Assembly (NCBI GenBank): GCA_021399435.1
Contig: JAJTUP010000021.1
Coordinates: 372,001 to 436,000 of the forward strand
DNA from: Diaporthe sp. PMI_573
Lineage: Eukaryota; Ascomycota; Sordariomycetes; Diaporthales; Diaporthaceae
Direction of reading: 5' to 3'
DNA length: 64,000 nucleotides
The notes below the pieces were generated by a model. That model was given only the letters and a program-made list of their open reading frames with translations. It made no database searches and was not told the origin of the DNA. This document shows, one piece after another, positions 1 through 11,914 of this stretch (the stretch's first letter is position 1; the number at the start of each line of letters is the position of its first letter). Position numbers and translations under genes: made by a program.

Positions 1-1439
1 CGACCCACAAACTTGTGGCGTTCTGGATATTCTGGACGTTGATTCCTATAACAACCTACGAATCATGTAAGAAACTTGACAGAAAAATAAAAGTCCAATG
101 GCAGGAAGAGGTAGAGCGAAAGCATCGTGTGATGCGACACGTGGGAAAAAGAGGGTCTGAAATGCAGTAACATACACTTCCCGGGATGAATGTTCCATCA
201 ATACTACATCCTGTGGGTGGGACGACTCTTGGCAGGTTGATTGGCGTAGGATGACGGATCCGGAGTGTCTCTTTGATCACGGCTCCGAGGTATGTGAGGC
301 TTTGCGTTGATTGTACAGTGATCTCATCGTCATTGGAAAATTGAGTGCGCACTTCTTCGGACAGACGTTGCCATGCCGTGCGATGTTGAAGTAGGAGATA
401 AGTAGCTGTGGAAACCACATTAGTGTTCAACTGTGTCCCAGCGATGACGAATGCGAGCCCGTTGGTGAATAATTCGGCCTTTGTGACGCCTTTCTGGCCG
501 CTCTCGTCTACGCGGTCCACCAGAGGCGTGAGAAGGTCTACACGCTGTGGGTCGACTTCAGCAGAAGTTGTTGGTGTCATCCGACGGTTGAATGCTGCAC
601 TTATGATGCGCCAATTGCGCTCCCGGGCTTTGCGAGTGACCCCGAGCAGAAAAATACCAAGGAACTTGTCCATAGGAGAGAAGCGACTCAGAGCAATACG
701 GATTGCACTGAACTTGGCGTGGAAAAAATAGCCTTGGACCCATCCATGCTCATTCAAATCTTCCAGCCCCGGGCAAAGCGGTTCACCGAGGCTGAGATCT
801 GTGATGGTGTCGAAGGCCGCATATCCGTAGAGCTTGGTGAGATCGACCTTCTGGATGCCCTCCGTTTCCTGATGAGATTCTCGCTGCACCCTAGCCACAA
901 GTTGACCTGCATATTTTTCAATTATGGGGGCTTGAGCACGGAGAGCTTTCTCAGAGAAGGTGTTGCTGACAGCGGCGCGAATGCGTCTGTGAGTGTCTCC
1001 CTCGGCAGTGAAAAGCGAGTGAGCACCATTGAGCGGCTGCGTCTGGCTGTGCGGGTCTTTGGCTAGAAGCGGCTTCGAGGTGTACACATCTTTCCAGGCC
1101 GCAGGAGAGATGGTCGTCAGTTCGTCCGGCGCAATGCGTACGGTCGGACCGTACTGCTCATGTAAGTTGTGAAGAACCTGCCAGAGGTCACCCTTGATGG
1201 TATGGTACGCCCACGGAATGCGGGAGACGGCCCACAAAGCAGGACCTGGAAATTGTGCCAGTGCATGGAAGTACAGAGAATAAATGGCGGAGCAGATGAG
1301 AAACTATGAAGATACGGGGCATGGTCAATCTTCCAGCCAGATTCATAGGATTATTTTGCGGGCAGGATGGGAAGGAAGGGTTGCTGACCACAACATAGGC
1401 TCCAACGAGAAGCCCGAGGGCATTGATGGAGGCTATCAT
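1..1439 (-). CDS. Cytochrome P450 monooxygenase, partial (3' end beyond the left edge)
   Basis: Membrane-bound haem monooxygenase, probably a tailoring enzyme of the adjacent polyketide pathway (inference). Proposed exons on the minus strand are 1439-1389, 1303-176 and 55-1 (open at the edge). Exon 1 (17 aa, starting MIASINALG) and the start of exon 2 form the N-terminal membrane anchor, followed by the YFHALAQFPGP proline hinge. This is the layout of isotrichodermin C-15 hydroxylase-like fungal P450s. The intron at 176 is supported by a GTATGT donor and a TAG acceptor at 56, and it restores frame. Visible are the I-helix (AGTQLNT, residues 305-311) and the K-helix ExxR (ETLRIR). The haem-binding Cys loop lies outside the window. 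The I-helix lacks the usual acidic-Thr pair. The first donor is ambiguous between three phase-0 GT sites. It diverges from the PKS start. Confidence 0.88.
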
Positions 1440-2524
1440 CTCGCTCTTGGTGTGAACACAAAGCTTTGTTGAATGATTTCAACGGCGCACGATATGAAAA
1501 TATTGTATGCTATACGGTCCAAGCTTGTTTCAAGCGATGGTCCGGCTCTACCAGCGCACTTTTCATGCTCGATGTTCATCCAGTAAAATCCCCGGAATAT
1601 GTCACGAAGGGCCGGGTCTTGGCCATGCTTCCCACCCCGAAGCCCAACCCGCCTCAGCTACTGCTTTCGGCCAGAGCCCAATAGCTACCACAGTAAGCTA
1701 GCCACAGGTAACATCGACGGTGACTGTACGTAATGAGATGTTCTTATCTGCTCCGCCATATTTGGTGGGCAGGCACTGTATTCTGGTCGTGTACTGTGTA
1801 AGCAAATGGGTACAAGAGAAAATACATGGAGCGGTACACGGGACTTGGGCCCGGTACGAACGCACAGTGCTGTGCTGCCTGGGTCCACTGCAACATCGAT
1901 CCACGGCAGCGGGCCACGGTTTGGTTGCACCGATGGCGGGGCCCCACGCCTAGGAGACGCTGACGGCCTCGGCCCAGGCCTCCTTCCCCCCTGGTTTCCG
2001 GGCCACCCTGGACAAATCGTTGTATTACATACCAGAAGTAGACACACGCACCTAAAATGTCCCATGCCTCGGATGTTGGCTCGATGCCAGGATGCAAAGA
2101 ATCAGTGGCAACCAACAGTCGCCTTCGAGTCAGGGTCATCGCACGCCGCACCAGATGCCTGGTCTCACATCAACATACCGGAGCACCGGAAGGGAAGCGA
2201 GATGACAGGTCAGAGGGCACTCCCTCCTCCTCTGATCACTACTTGGTTCTCATCATCAGACCAGCGACCTCGCCAAAGAGTTCCTTCTTACTGGGACGGC
2301 ATGTCATCCAAATAGGCAAACTGCAGGCCTTTCTCTTCCATCAGTAAGTACGAATTCCGAGGAGACATTCTACGACCTCACCGCTGACGACTTTATAGGT
2401 GCGTTACCTAATACCTAGCAACTGTAATCATTCAACCCTCTGAGGAGACTCGGAAGAGCCTTTGATACCCATTGAGTCCAATTCGAGGGTACCTGTCACT
2501 GTGGTCCCATACCAAGAGGCCACT
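1440..2524. promoter_or_regulatory. Divergent intergenic region between the P450 and the NR-PKS
   Basis: About 1.1 kb separates the two divergent start codons and must hold both promoters. ORFs here show no recognisable protein features and overlap each other in several frames. I could not identify a specific operator. Co-regulation of the pair is inference from the head-to-head arrangement. Confidence 0.5.
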
Positions 2525-5500
2525 ATGGCCCAACGGCCCGAAGTCGACAAAGTGTCAGCGGCATTCTTCTGTCCGCAGACAAAGGCTCCAGATGAGGCAT
2601 ATTTGATCAGCCTCCATGGATTCCTGAGCCACAACACCCATGGGCAGGTTCTGCTCAGCGCGGTCGCAGAACTAGCTGACCCTCAGCTCTGGAATACATT
2701 CGCTTCGGCGCGAGAAGATGTCCGCCAGTTGAGCCATGGTCCCAACTGTCTTCAGCTGTTGCGAGACTGGGCACGTAGCGGTATTGCGGATCCCTTGTCG
2801 AAGACGCTCTCCAATATCAGCTCCCTTCCTCTCCTCACAGTGCTACAAGCGGGGCAATATCTTCGGTATCTCGAATCTCGCACAATATCGCACCAAGAGT
2901 TCGTGGCAGACATCCAGAACGCCGGTGGTGTTCATGGATATTGCGGTGGCTTGCCTTCAGCTATCAGCATCGCTTGCTCGGAAGACGAAAACGAGTTTGT
3001 CAAGAATATAGGCACTGCTCTGAAAATCCTGGTTGGGATCGGTGCCTATACCGAAGCGGCAGATGAAGATAAGGGTGCTGAGCGTACACTGCTTGCAATA
3101 CGTCTCAAGTATGAGGGCCAAGGCGAGAAACTGGTCAGCGCCTTTCCCGGCGCCTACATCTCGGGCATCACGGGCCCCAGGGCTGTAAGCATTGGGGGCC
3201 CCGCTGCCACGGTACGCAACCTTTACGAGTTCATCTCTGAACAAGAAGGGCTTCGCGCGGAAAAGATCGATCTTGGAGGGAGCGCGCACAACCCGAAGAA
3301 CTTCGACATTGCTGCTGAGCTGTGTCGTATTTGCCAAGATACACCAGGACTCCAGCTCCCTGCTGCCGAACAGCTACACACACCTTTGCGAAGCAATCAG
3401 ACGGGAGAACTGTTGACACATGGCTCATTGACAGACGATCTCATCCATACCATGTTGTCTGCAAGGTGTGAATGGTATAATCTTCTGATTAATGTGGCAC
3501 AAGATCTAAAAGGGTCTGACCGGGCCGAGCATAACTTCGCAATCTTTGGCTGGGCTGATTGTGTGACTATGAATCCATTCCATCAAGCACGCCTGAAGGT
3601 CACCAAGACTTTTGCGAAGAATCTGATTCAGGAAGAGTCTCCAAAGATATCGCTACCCAATAACGAGCCGCCTCCAGGCCTTCCGGAGAATTCGGTTGCC
3701 ATCATAGGTGCATCATGTCGTCTACCAGGAGCCAACGACATGAACGAACTGTGGGATCTCCTATCTAGCGGTGCGTCTCGTGCCGAGAAGCTCTCAGCAC
3801 AGCGCTTCGATTTGCCGGGGAGCTTCCGGGCTTCACAAAGCGGTAGTCTTACGAAGGACCGAACGTTCTATGGGAACTTCATTGACGACGTCGAAAGTTT
3901 CGACCAAAGTTTCTTCGGTGTCAACGCTCGTGAAGCGGCTAACATGGACCCTCAGCAGCGCATTATGCTCGAATTATCTTTCGAAGCCCTTGAAGACGCG
4001 GGATACCTGGCTTCACATGAAAGAACCAGCTTCGACGACGTTGGTTGCTTCGTAGGCTTAGTCCTAGCAGAGTATATGGACAACACGAATTCTCATGGTC
4101 CGACTGCATACACAAGCACTGGTACTGTTCCCGCATTCCTATGTGGTCGTATCAGCCATACATATGGCTGGTCAGGCCCGTCAGAGATGTTCAATACTGC
4201 GTGCTCGTCTTCCCTGGTCGCTATCAATCGTGCCTGCAAAGCAGTGCAGACCGGCGAATGTCGTATGGCCCTGGCAGGTGGTGTCAATGTGATAACAGGC
4301 GTCAATAACTACCTTGACTTGGCAAAGGCAGGCTTTCTAAGTCCTACTGGACAATGCAAGCCATTTGATGCGTCTGCAGATGGGTATTGCCGTGCTGACG
4401 GTGCCGGACTTGTTGTCTTGAAAAGCTTGCGGCATGCTTTAGAAGACGGCGACAATATTTGGGGCGTCATACCTGGCATTGCAACAAATCAGGGTGGCCT
4501 CTCCGCCTCGATAACGGTCCCTTCTCCCACCGCGCAGAAAAATTTGTATCGCGCAGTCTTGGAGCAGGCTGGGCTGCGCAAGGACCACATCACTTATGTT
4601 GAAGCACACGGAACGGGGACACAGGTGGGAGACCCACTTGAGATGGAGAGCATATCCTCCGTGTTTGGCCGGGATCCGGATTCTCGACAGCAACGTTTAT
4701 ATGTTGGCTCATTGAAGGGCAATATTGGTCACTCCGAGCCTGCGGCAGGCGTAGCAGGGCTATTGAAAGTCTTGATGATGCTTCGTCGTGGATTCATCCC
4801 ACCACAAGCCAGCTTCAAGCGCCTGAATCCAAAACTACCGTCCCTCGAGGGCCATGGAATCGACATTTCCCGCACACTGGTCCCCTGGGCCAGCCCCTTC
4901 CATGCAGCACTCGTCAACAGTTATGGCGCAGCTGGTTCCAACGCTGCGTTGGTGTGTTGTGAAATGCCTCAGCCCTCAGGAGTTTCTGGGACCAGAAGCG
5001 ACCAGTTACCAACAACCTCATATCCTCTCTTCGTTTCAGCATTCTCGCCCACGAGTGTCATCGAGAATGCTAAAAAGCTCAGTGCGCATTTGGAGAGCAA
5101 CACCGGAGACATCGACCTTGCCGATCTTGCTTTGACGCTCAATCAGAGACGACAGCGCCAGAAGTACTTCGCATTTGTCAAGGTTGAGACAACTAATGAC
5201 GCTGCGAGACGCCTGCGGCTGTTGACTCCCGCCGACATTATGGAGCTTCAGCCGTCTTCTTATACCAGGCCAGTCGTGCTGACCTTTAGCGGTCAGACGG
5301 GCAAGACTATCGGCCTTCCGAAGAGTCTGTACGACAATTTCGCTGTCCTCAGATTTCACATTGATTCCTGCAACACCGAGTTTCACAAGATCACCAATCG
5401 GTCACTCCTTCCAGAGCTTTTCCAGCAGTCAACCGTGGACGACACGGCAACCCTCCAATGTGGTCTCTTCGCAGTTCAGTATGCATTTGCTAGAGCCTGG

Positions 5501-8500
5501 GTGGACGCCGGATTGAAGCCGGCAGCCGTTCTTGGCCATAGCCTCGGCGAACTCACCGCTCTTGTTATTGCTGGGGTACTCTCTTTGGCGGACGGCATGA
5601 AGCTGATAGCAGCTCGTGGTCAGCTAATTGAGAAGAATTGGGGCCCCGAGAAAGGCTCTATGCTCGCTTTGGAGTGCACTCAAGAAGATTTCTCCAGGAT
5701 CGCAGCCCTGGCCAGAGGAATTACGAGCGCGACACCAGTACCCGATCCCGTGGTTGGTGAGGTGGAAGTGGCCTGCTTCAACGGACAAAAATCCCTGGTG
5801 GTCTCAGGACCGACGCAAATGATAATCTCAATTGAGAGCATCATCCAGAAGCACACAGAATTTCAGAGAATCAAGTATCGACGTCTTGATACCAGTCACG
5901 GGTTCCACTGCGCTTTGACAGATCCAATCCTGGCCGAGCTGGATGGTGTTGGAGCCTCGCTGACGTGGAATAAACCATGCATACCCGTCTATGCTTGTCA
6001 CGAGACGGGAACTCAGAGCTTTCAAAGCCAATACCCTTCTGCACATGTCAGAAAGCCAGTGTTCTTTCACGAGGCAGTTGCAAGAGTCGAGAACGAACTG
6101 GGCTCATGTATTTGGCTCGAAGCTGGCCTCAATTCGTCGATCATTTCGATGGTCCGAAAGTCTTGCCGCAGTACTTCAGGACACCTGTATCAGCCTGTTG
6201 GGACGAGGATGACTACTCGTCCCTCTGATATGGTCGCGGACGTCGTGGCCGAACTCTGGAAAGAGCGGGTGTTTTTGACGCATTGGGGTTGTCTGGGCGT
6301 GTCTCAATCTTGCGGTGACCCTCATAACCTTGAAAACACAGTGGTGCGACGGTCTCGCCAAATTTGGTTGCCTCCATACCAGTTCACCAAAAAGAAACAC
6401 TGGGTAACGTGGGTTGACCGCGTCCGGGAGGCTCAGCAGAGCAACCTTCCTCTTGCCATACACAACGAAGAATCTCCACAAGAACGTTTACCACCGCCAT
6501 TGGTCTCAAGCAAACAGCCACAGCCACTTGACCCTCAGTCTGCTTTTGCTGAGTTCCGAATTCACACAGATAACCCACGATATCGCAGCGTTGTAGCAGG
6601 CCATGTGGTGTGCTCGAGGCCGTTGTGCCCGGCACCGTTGTACATGGAATGCGCAACCATGGCAGTGTTATTGCTCCTTGGGAATCAAAATGTTCTGAAG
6701 GAGAAAACCCTAGCGTTCGAAAAACTCGTTGTTCGATCTCCCCTGGGTCTCGAACCTCAAGGCGAGGTTCTACTACGTCTCAAGCAGCTTCCAGGCACCA
6801 GAACAGCTTGGTCTTTGGCAGTAGTATCAGTCGAGCGTCAGTCTTCTGAAAGAACTCATGCTGATGGTTTGATACTTTACGACGAAGATACCGGTATACT
6901 CGAGAACTTCAAGCGTCTTGTGGCCGCTCAAAGACAGCGTCTTGTCGAACAACCTCAGACAGAGATATTGCATTGTGATCGGGCCTACAAGCTGTTCCAA
7001 CGCGTCGTAGAATACGATGCGTTCTTCAAAGGAATTGAGCTTGTACGTATGAATGCCGATGAAGCCGTGGCGACGGTCAGATTACCTGGCGGGCAACCCC
7101 ATCGCGACGAACAGGTTGCCGCATGGAGGGTATGTGACGCAGTTGCCATTGACGCGGCCGTCCACGTCCTAGGCCTCCTCATAAATACGAGTGAGACAAT
7201 CTCGGGCCAGGATGTTGCGGTCATGGTGGAGATACAGCGAAGCATCATATGTCCTGGCTTCCGTACTCATGATGCACCGAACTGGACGGTTTACGCCAGC
7301 TTTAGTTGCGCGAATGACTCGCAGCAACCGGTTGGGGATGTCTTCGTGTGCTCTCCAAAGGGTCAATTGGTTGCCATGTTTGCGGGCTGTCGAATGACTA
7401 GACTTCCGGTCAGCAGACTGGAGAAGATATTCGACAAAGCCTTTCATTCAAAGAGCTCAGCAGTCATCAGTAAGGAGCTTGAGGCTAAGTCGGATCCTCC
7501 TTCAAGGGTCTTGGCAGTCTCACCGAGACAAGAAACGCAATCAAGCACAGATGGAATGAATACACCAGTGAGCAGCCAAAGGTCTGTTCATGACGACAAG
7601 CAAGAAGTTGAAAAGATCTCGTTCTTGACAGATCTCGTGGCTGAATGCACCGGTCTGGATCCTTCTGGCATTCCGCACGATACCCCCTTGGGGTTGATGG
7701 GCCTAGACTCCTTGGGCTCAGCCGAGCTCGCTGAAGAATTAGGCAACAAGTTTAGCCTCAGCATCAGCTCCCTCGACTTGCTTGAGTACAGTCTGGAGAA
7801 GCTCCAACAGAAAGTTGTCGGCCGTCAAACTCCAGCAACCCTCCCTCCGCCACACCAGCCCCGCGTCAGTACGGAAGTCACCAGCCAAGAAAGCTGTGAG
7901 GAGGACGGCAGCAGTTACTCGAGGCTCATGAAGATCTTGGCTGAGGTGTCGGGTGCTGACTTCAAGGACATCGAACCTACGACAACACTAATGGATCTCG
8001 GCGCGGATTCGCTCTCGATGATGGATCTCAAACAGGAGATTGAAGATGTATTCTCCATTAGCCTTGAACTGAGTATCGATATGACAGCTCAAAATCTGTT
8101 GGCAGAATTGGGCATATCAGAGGCTCGTGACCAGTCTGGTGGAGGGGAGGCACCAACAACAACCCGATTCCAGTCACCCCGTATTTCCACATCAGTTTCT
8201 CGTGGTATTATTCAAGGCAATCCTTTCGATTTGCTGAAGAACCTAGCCTCTGAGTTTGATTCAGCTGCAATCTCACATGGTATTGCAGATTACTGGACAG
8301 AAATTGCGCCTCTCCAAGACGACATCACCCTGGCATACACTGTTCAAGGCTTTGCAGAATTAGGGGTTGATCTGCGGGGACTCACAGAAGGAGACGCAGT
8401 ACCCAGCGTTCCGCATTTGAAACCAAAGTACGACAAACTGATGTCCAGGCTGTGGGAGATTCTCGAGAGAAGAAATATTGTCCGTCGGGTTTCCCAACCT

Positions 8501-10664
8501 GGAGGAAGAGGCACCCCAGTCACCCTCATCCGTGATGTTGGGCAGATTAGCGGCCGATCTGCGTCCCAATTACTGGACGATTTCGACACTTTTTTCCCTT
8601 CATTTCGCAACGAGACCGAACTGATACGCCTCACTGGACCGAGGCTGGCTGATTGCCTGTCTGGACGAATGGATTCCGTTGCTCTCATGTTCGGGAGTTC
8701 GAAGTCTCTGAAGACAATGGCAGACTACTACGGATACTCACCAATTTCTTCGACTCTCTCGGCACAGCTCTCAATATTCCTCACGAGCATTCTGAAGGAT
8801 CGCAACAATGGCAATGGACCAGTACGTATCCTGGAGGTAGGCGGAGGTACAGGAGGCACAACTAGATGGGTGGCTGCCGCTCTCCAGGAGGCAGGCATCG
8901 CTTGCGAATATACATTCACCGATATCTCGCCCACCTTGGCCAAGAAAGCCAAGGCAAAGTTCGCACCTCAGTATCCTTGGATCACATTCACTACATTCAA
9001 TCTGGAGACCGAAGTGCGTCCAGAGTTCCGAGGCAAATATGACATTGTCCTGGCTACCAACACTGTGCACGCAACAACAAACCGAATATCGTCGTGCCGC
9101 AGGATGTCAGAGTCACTAACATCAGTGGGAGGGCTCGTCATCCTTGCGGAGCTGACGTGCCACATCGATTGGTGCGACATCTGTTTCGGCCTTCTTGACG
9201 GATGGTGGCTTGCTGATGGGCCGATTGCCCCCCTACAGACTGCTGGTGAGTGGATGCAGACGTTCAAACAGGCAGGGTTCTCCTCGATGGGCTTCTCGAA
9301 AGGCAGGTCGGCCGGTGCGAACATAGCACAGCTTCTCGTTGGCTGCAACGTGCCCTATGAAACCCCAATGTCCCCGCAATTCATACCACAGGCTGCTCTG
9401 GAGAGCCAGGAACAGGTCATACAAGAAGAGAGGAAAGGCGCATTCCGTCTGACGCCGATTGTATACAAAGAGGTGGATGGCGTCCAGGTTCATGCGGACG
9501 TGTATGTACCCAAGCAGGCCCCTTCGTCGCCCATGCCGATTGGTATGTACTAGTAGCCTTCTTGAAGCGACGTATCTTTATGGACCTAACATTATTCGGC
9601 TTTTTCGGCGACCAGCTCTTATGATACACGGTGGAGGCCACGTAACTCTCTCCCGCCGCGCTGTGCGCCCAGCGCAGACGCGATATCTTCTGGAGCTTGG
9701 CATTCTTCCAGTCTCGATTGACTACAGGCTCTGCCCAGAAGTCAATCTTGTCGACGGACCGATACAAGACGTCTGCGATGCCCTGAAGTGGGTCCAAACA
9801 GCCTTGCCGCAACTACTGTCTTCACAGGCACATGTGCAGATAGATCCAACTCGAGTTGTTGCGATAGGATGGTCTACGGGCGGCCACCTAGCGATGACTT
9901 TAGCTTGGACAGCCAGGAAAGCAGGCATTAAGCCCCCAGATGCAGTTTTGAGCTTCTATGCACCTACAGATTTTGAATCGGGCGGTAAGTCATCCGGAAA
10001 CATGTTTTCCCATTCTCAAGAGCTGGACGCTAAAGGCCACATACTAGAACTGGATGAACAACGCTTTACGTGGCTTCCTAAGCCAAATAAAGCATTGGTA
10101 GATGTACTGAAAGCCCTACCCCGAAAGCCTGTGAGTCCACCTTGAAATGTGAATAAATCATGTCTATCTTTCTCGGGAGTACTAAAATGTTTTTAGATCA
10201 CCGGCTCGAGCTCTACTGGTGACACCACTGACCTTGGATGGGTTCGCCCGGGAGATCCAAGAGCCGATCTGCTGCTCACCATCTCGCAGCAAGGTATTGC
10301 TATGCCAGTGCTTCTGAACGGGCTAAGCGAGTTTCGGAGTCATGGGAAGCTTGCCGACCTGCTTGCGCCACCTTCACCATCCACTATACGCTCAATCAGC
10401 CCACTAGCAAGGGTGCTACAAGGCGAATATGATGTTCCAACGTTCATTGTCCATGGTACGGAAGATGAGGTGGCCCCATTCGCTGCAGCAAAGAGGTTCG
10501 TAGACGCGCAACGCTTGAGGAACCCCGCCATTGCGTGCGAATTTCTTGCTGTGCCAGGGGCGAAACATTTGTTTGATCTGGGATTGAAAGACGGCTCGCG
10601 TGATTGGGACAGATTAGTTGCACCTGGGTATCAGTTCCTATCTAAGATGCTCGGTGGCCAGTAA
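2525..10664 (+). CDS. Non-reducing polyketide synthase, SAT-KS-AT-PT-ACP-ACP-MeT-esterase/TE
   Basis: Iterative type I synthase expected to build a C-methylated aromatic polyketide from an acyl starter, malonyl-CoA and SAM. Proposed exons are 2525-9542, 9616-9984, 10048-10130 and 10197-10664, giving 2645 aa. The start is the first ATG before the SAT domain. Seen in order: SAT GYCGG (Cys140); KS NTACSSS (Cys560) with His695 and His736; AT GHSLGE (Ser1006); PT (His1360, Asp1543); two ACPs (GLDSLGS Ser1729, GADSLSM Ser1829); methyltransferase SAM motif EVGGGTGG from Glu2104; and a C-terminal alpha/beta hydrolase with HGGGH (His2344) and GWSTGG (Ser2426). Domain order matches the MeT-TE NR-PKS class that includes synthases of methylated orsellinates (established). 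The exact product is not predictable here. Intron 2 (63 bp) keeps frame whether or not it is spliced. All domains look intact. Confidence 0.95.
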
Positions 10665-11914
10665 GTAATAGCTGATACTGTTCATGGATGCCCAGGAGTG
10701 TTGTACGATATTCTGTTACTCTAGAGTGGCTGTTAGAAGCCTAATGTAGCTTATCACTCCGAAACCGTTGCCTTAAAGTTTCCGCTTCTTCCTATATGTA
10801 TCAATGTAAGCTACCTTAACCGTGATTACCTCAAGTATAGAATTCTGGCAGCGGGCAACAGGGTACCTAGTTGTTGGGCTAGAGCATGCCAGGAATGGGA
10901 CAATACCCTGCCTATTGTCCTGGCAGTGGTGGCTGAAATCCTAGTGGTTGGGGTCTCGTGAGGCTTGCGTAAAGTTCATTGGTTTCTAATGAGAATGAGC
11001 TGGGTTTGCTGGGGTTTGGGGCTGGAAGGGTGGTCGAGCCGTTTTGTACACTGAGCATCACTGAACATCACTGAACATCACTGAGCATCACTGAGCATCA
11101 CTGAGCATCACTGAGCGCGGTGAGGTGTGGATGGATCAGCAAAAAGCCGCTGACTAACCTGGATAGGACACGTCAGGCGGAAATCCATAGAAGACTACCC
11201 AGGTAGTCGGCAGATGTGCCACAAAAGACACACGCTGTTAGGCTTGTGTTCTACAAATGTGGGCTGTGACTCCTGCTATACCAATCTCCTCGTCAGGACA
11301 AACATAACCAGTTGACCTCTCTGGAAGTATGTTTCGTCACTAGGCGGCACATCACTCTGACAGAAACCCGTGGACTAAAATGCCGTGTTTTGTCTCAACA
11401 CTTCTGACGTGACCTGGCATACCCTGGCCACAGGCCACAATCCATGTGAGCTGGCGAGTTGTTCAGGATTCTTTGATGAGATCATGCGGGTCCGAGGGCA
11501 TATCTGATTGATTTTCTTGAAACTTGCACCCATAGTATCCCCTTCTGGCCGTTCAGAATGGCATCTCCGAAGTGGGCCATAGCAGCTTCTACTTGGCAAT
11601 AGTAGACATTGTTAAAGGTACGGTTCCCTTAACATCATCGGAGATGGTGGCATAAAAGCAGTTGTCTAGTCACAGGAAATAGACAATGGTAACTGAACTC
11701 GTATTAGATGCTTCTTCATTTCATTGATGCCTGGACATTAGTGATTCTCTTGGCTGATGCTATCCTGAAGCCCCCTTGAAACCAAATGGATGCGCGTCAT
11801 GCTCATGCTCCCGCTATAATGCTGCATCATGCACGTCTTTGTTTGAGACGGCTGACAATCTTTCAAATCGATTCGTCGCATAGCATACTTTAAACTCCTT
11901 TTTGATGCCCCAGT
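10665..11914. other. Convergent intergenic region between the PKS and the sirtuin
   Basis: About 1.25 kb between two converging 3' ends. Apart from the decamer array at 11051-11115 I see no gene, RNA or transposon remnant; the short ORFs lack family features. Confidence 0.6.
11051..11115. repeat. Tandem 10-bp repeat, unit CTGAGCATCA
   Basis: Six head-to-tail copies plus a half copy. Units 2 and 3 read CTGAACATCA and the others CTGAGCATCA. There are no unique spacers, so it is a minisatellite in the 3' flank of the PKS. Confidence 0.9.

Noticed and set aside
1806..2315. 169-codon ORF in the P450/PKS promoter region
   Set aside because: No domain; it overlaps similar-length ORFs in other frames on both strands.
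9543..9553. PKS ending at the TAG just after the methyltransferase region
   Set aside because: The stop lies in a 73-bp GTATGT...CAG intron, and splicing leads in frame into the HGGGH esterase domain.
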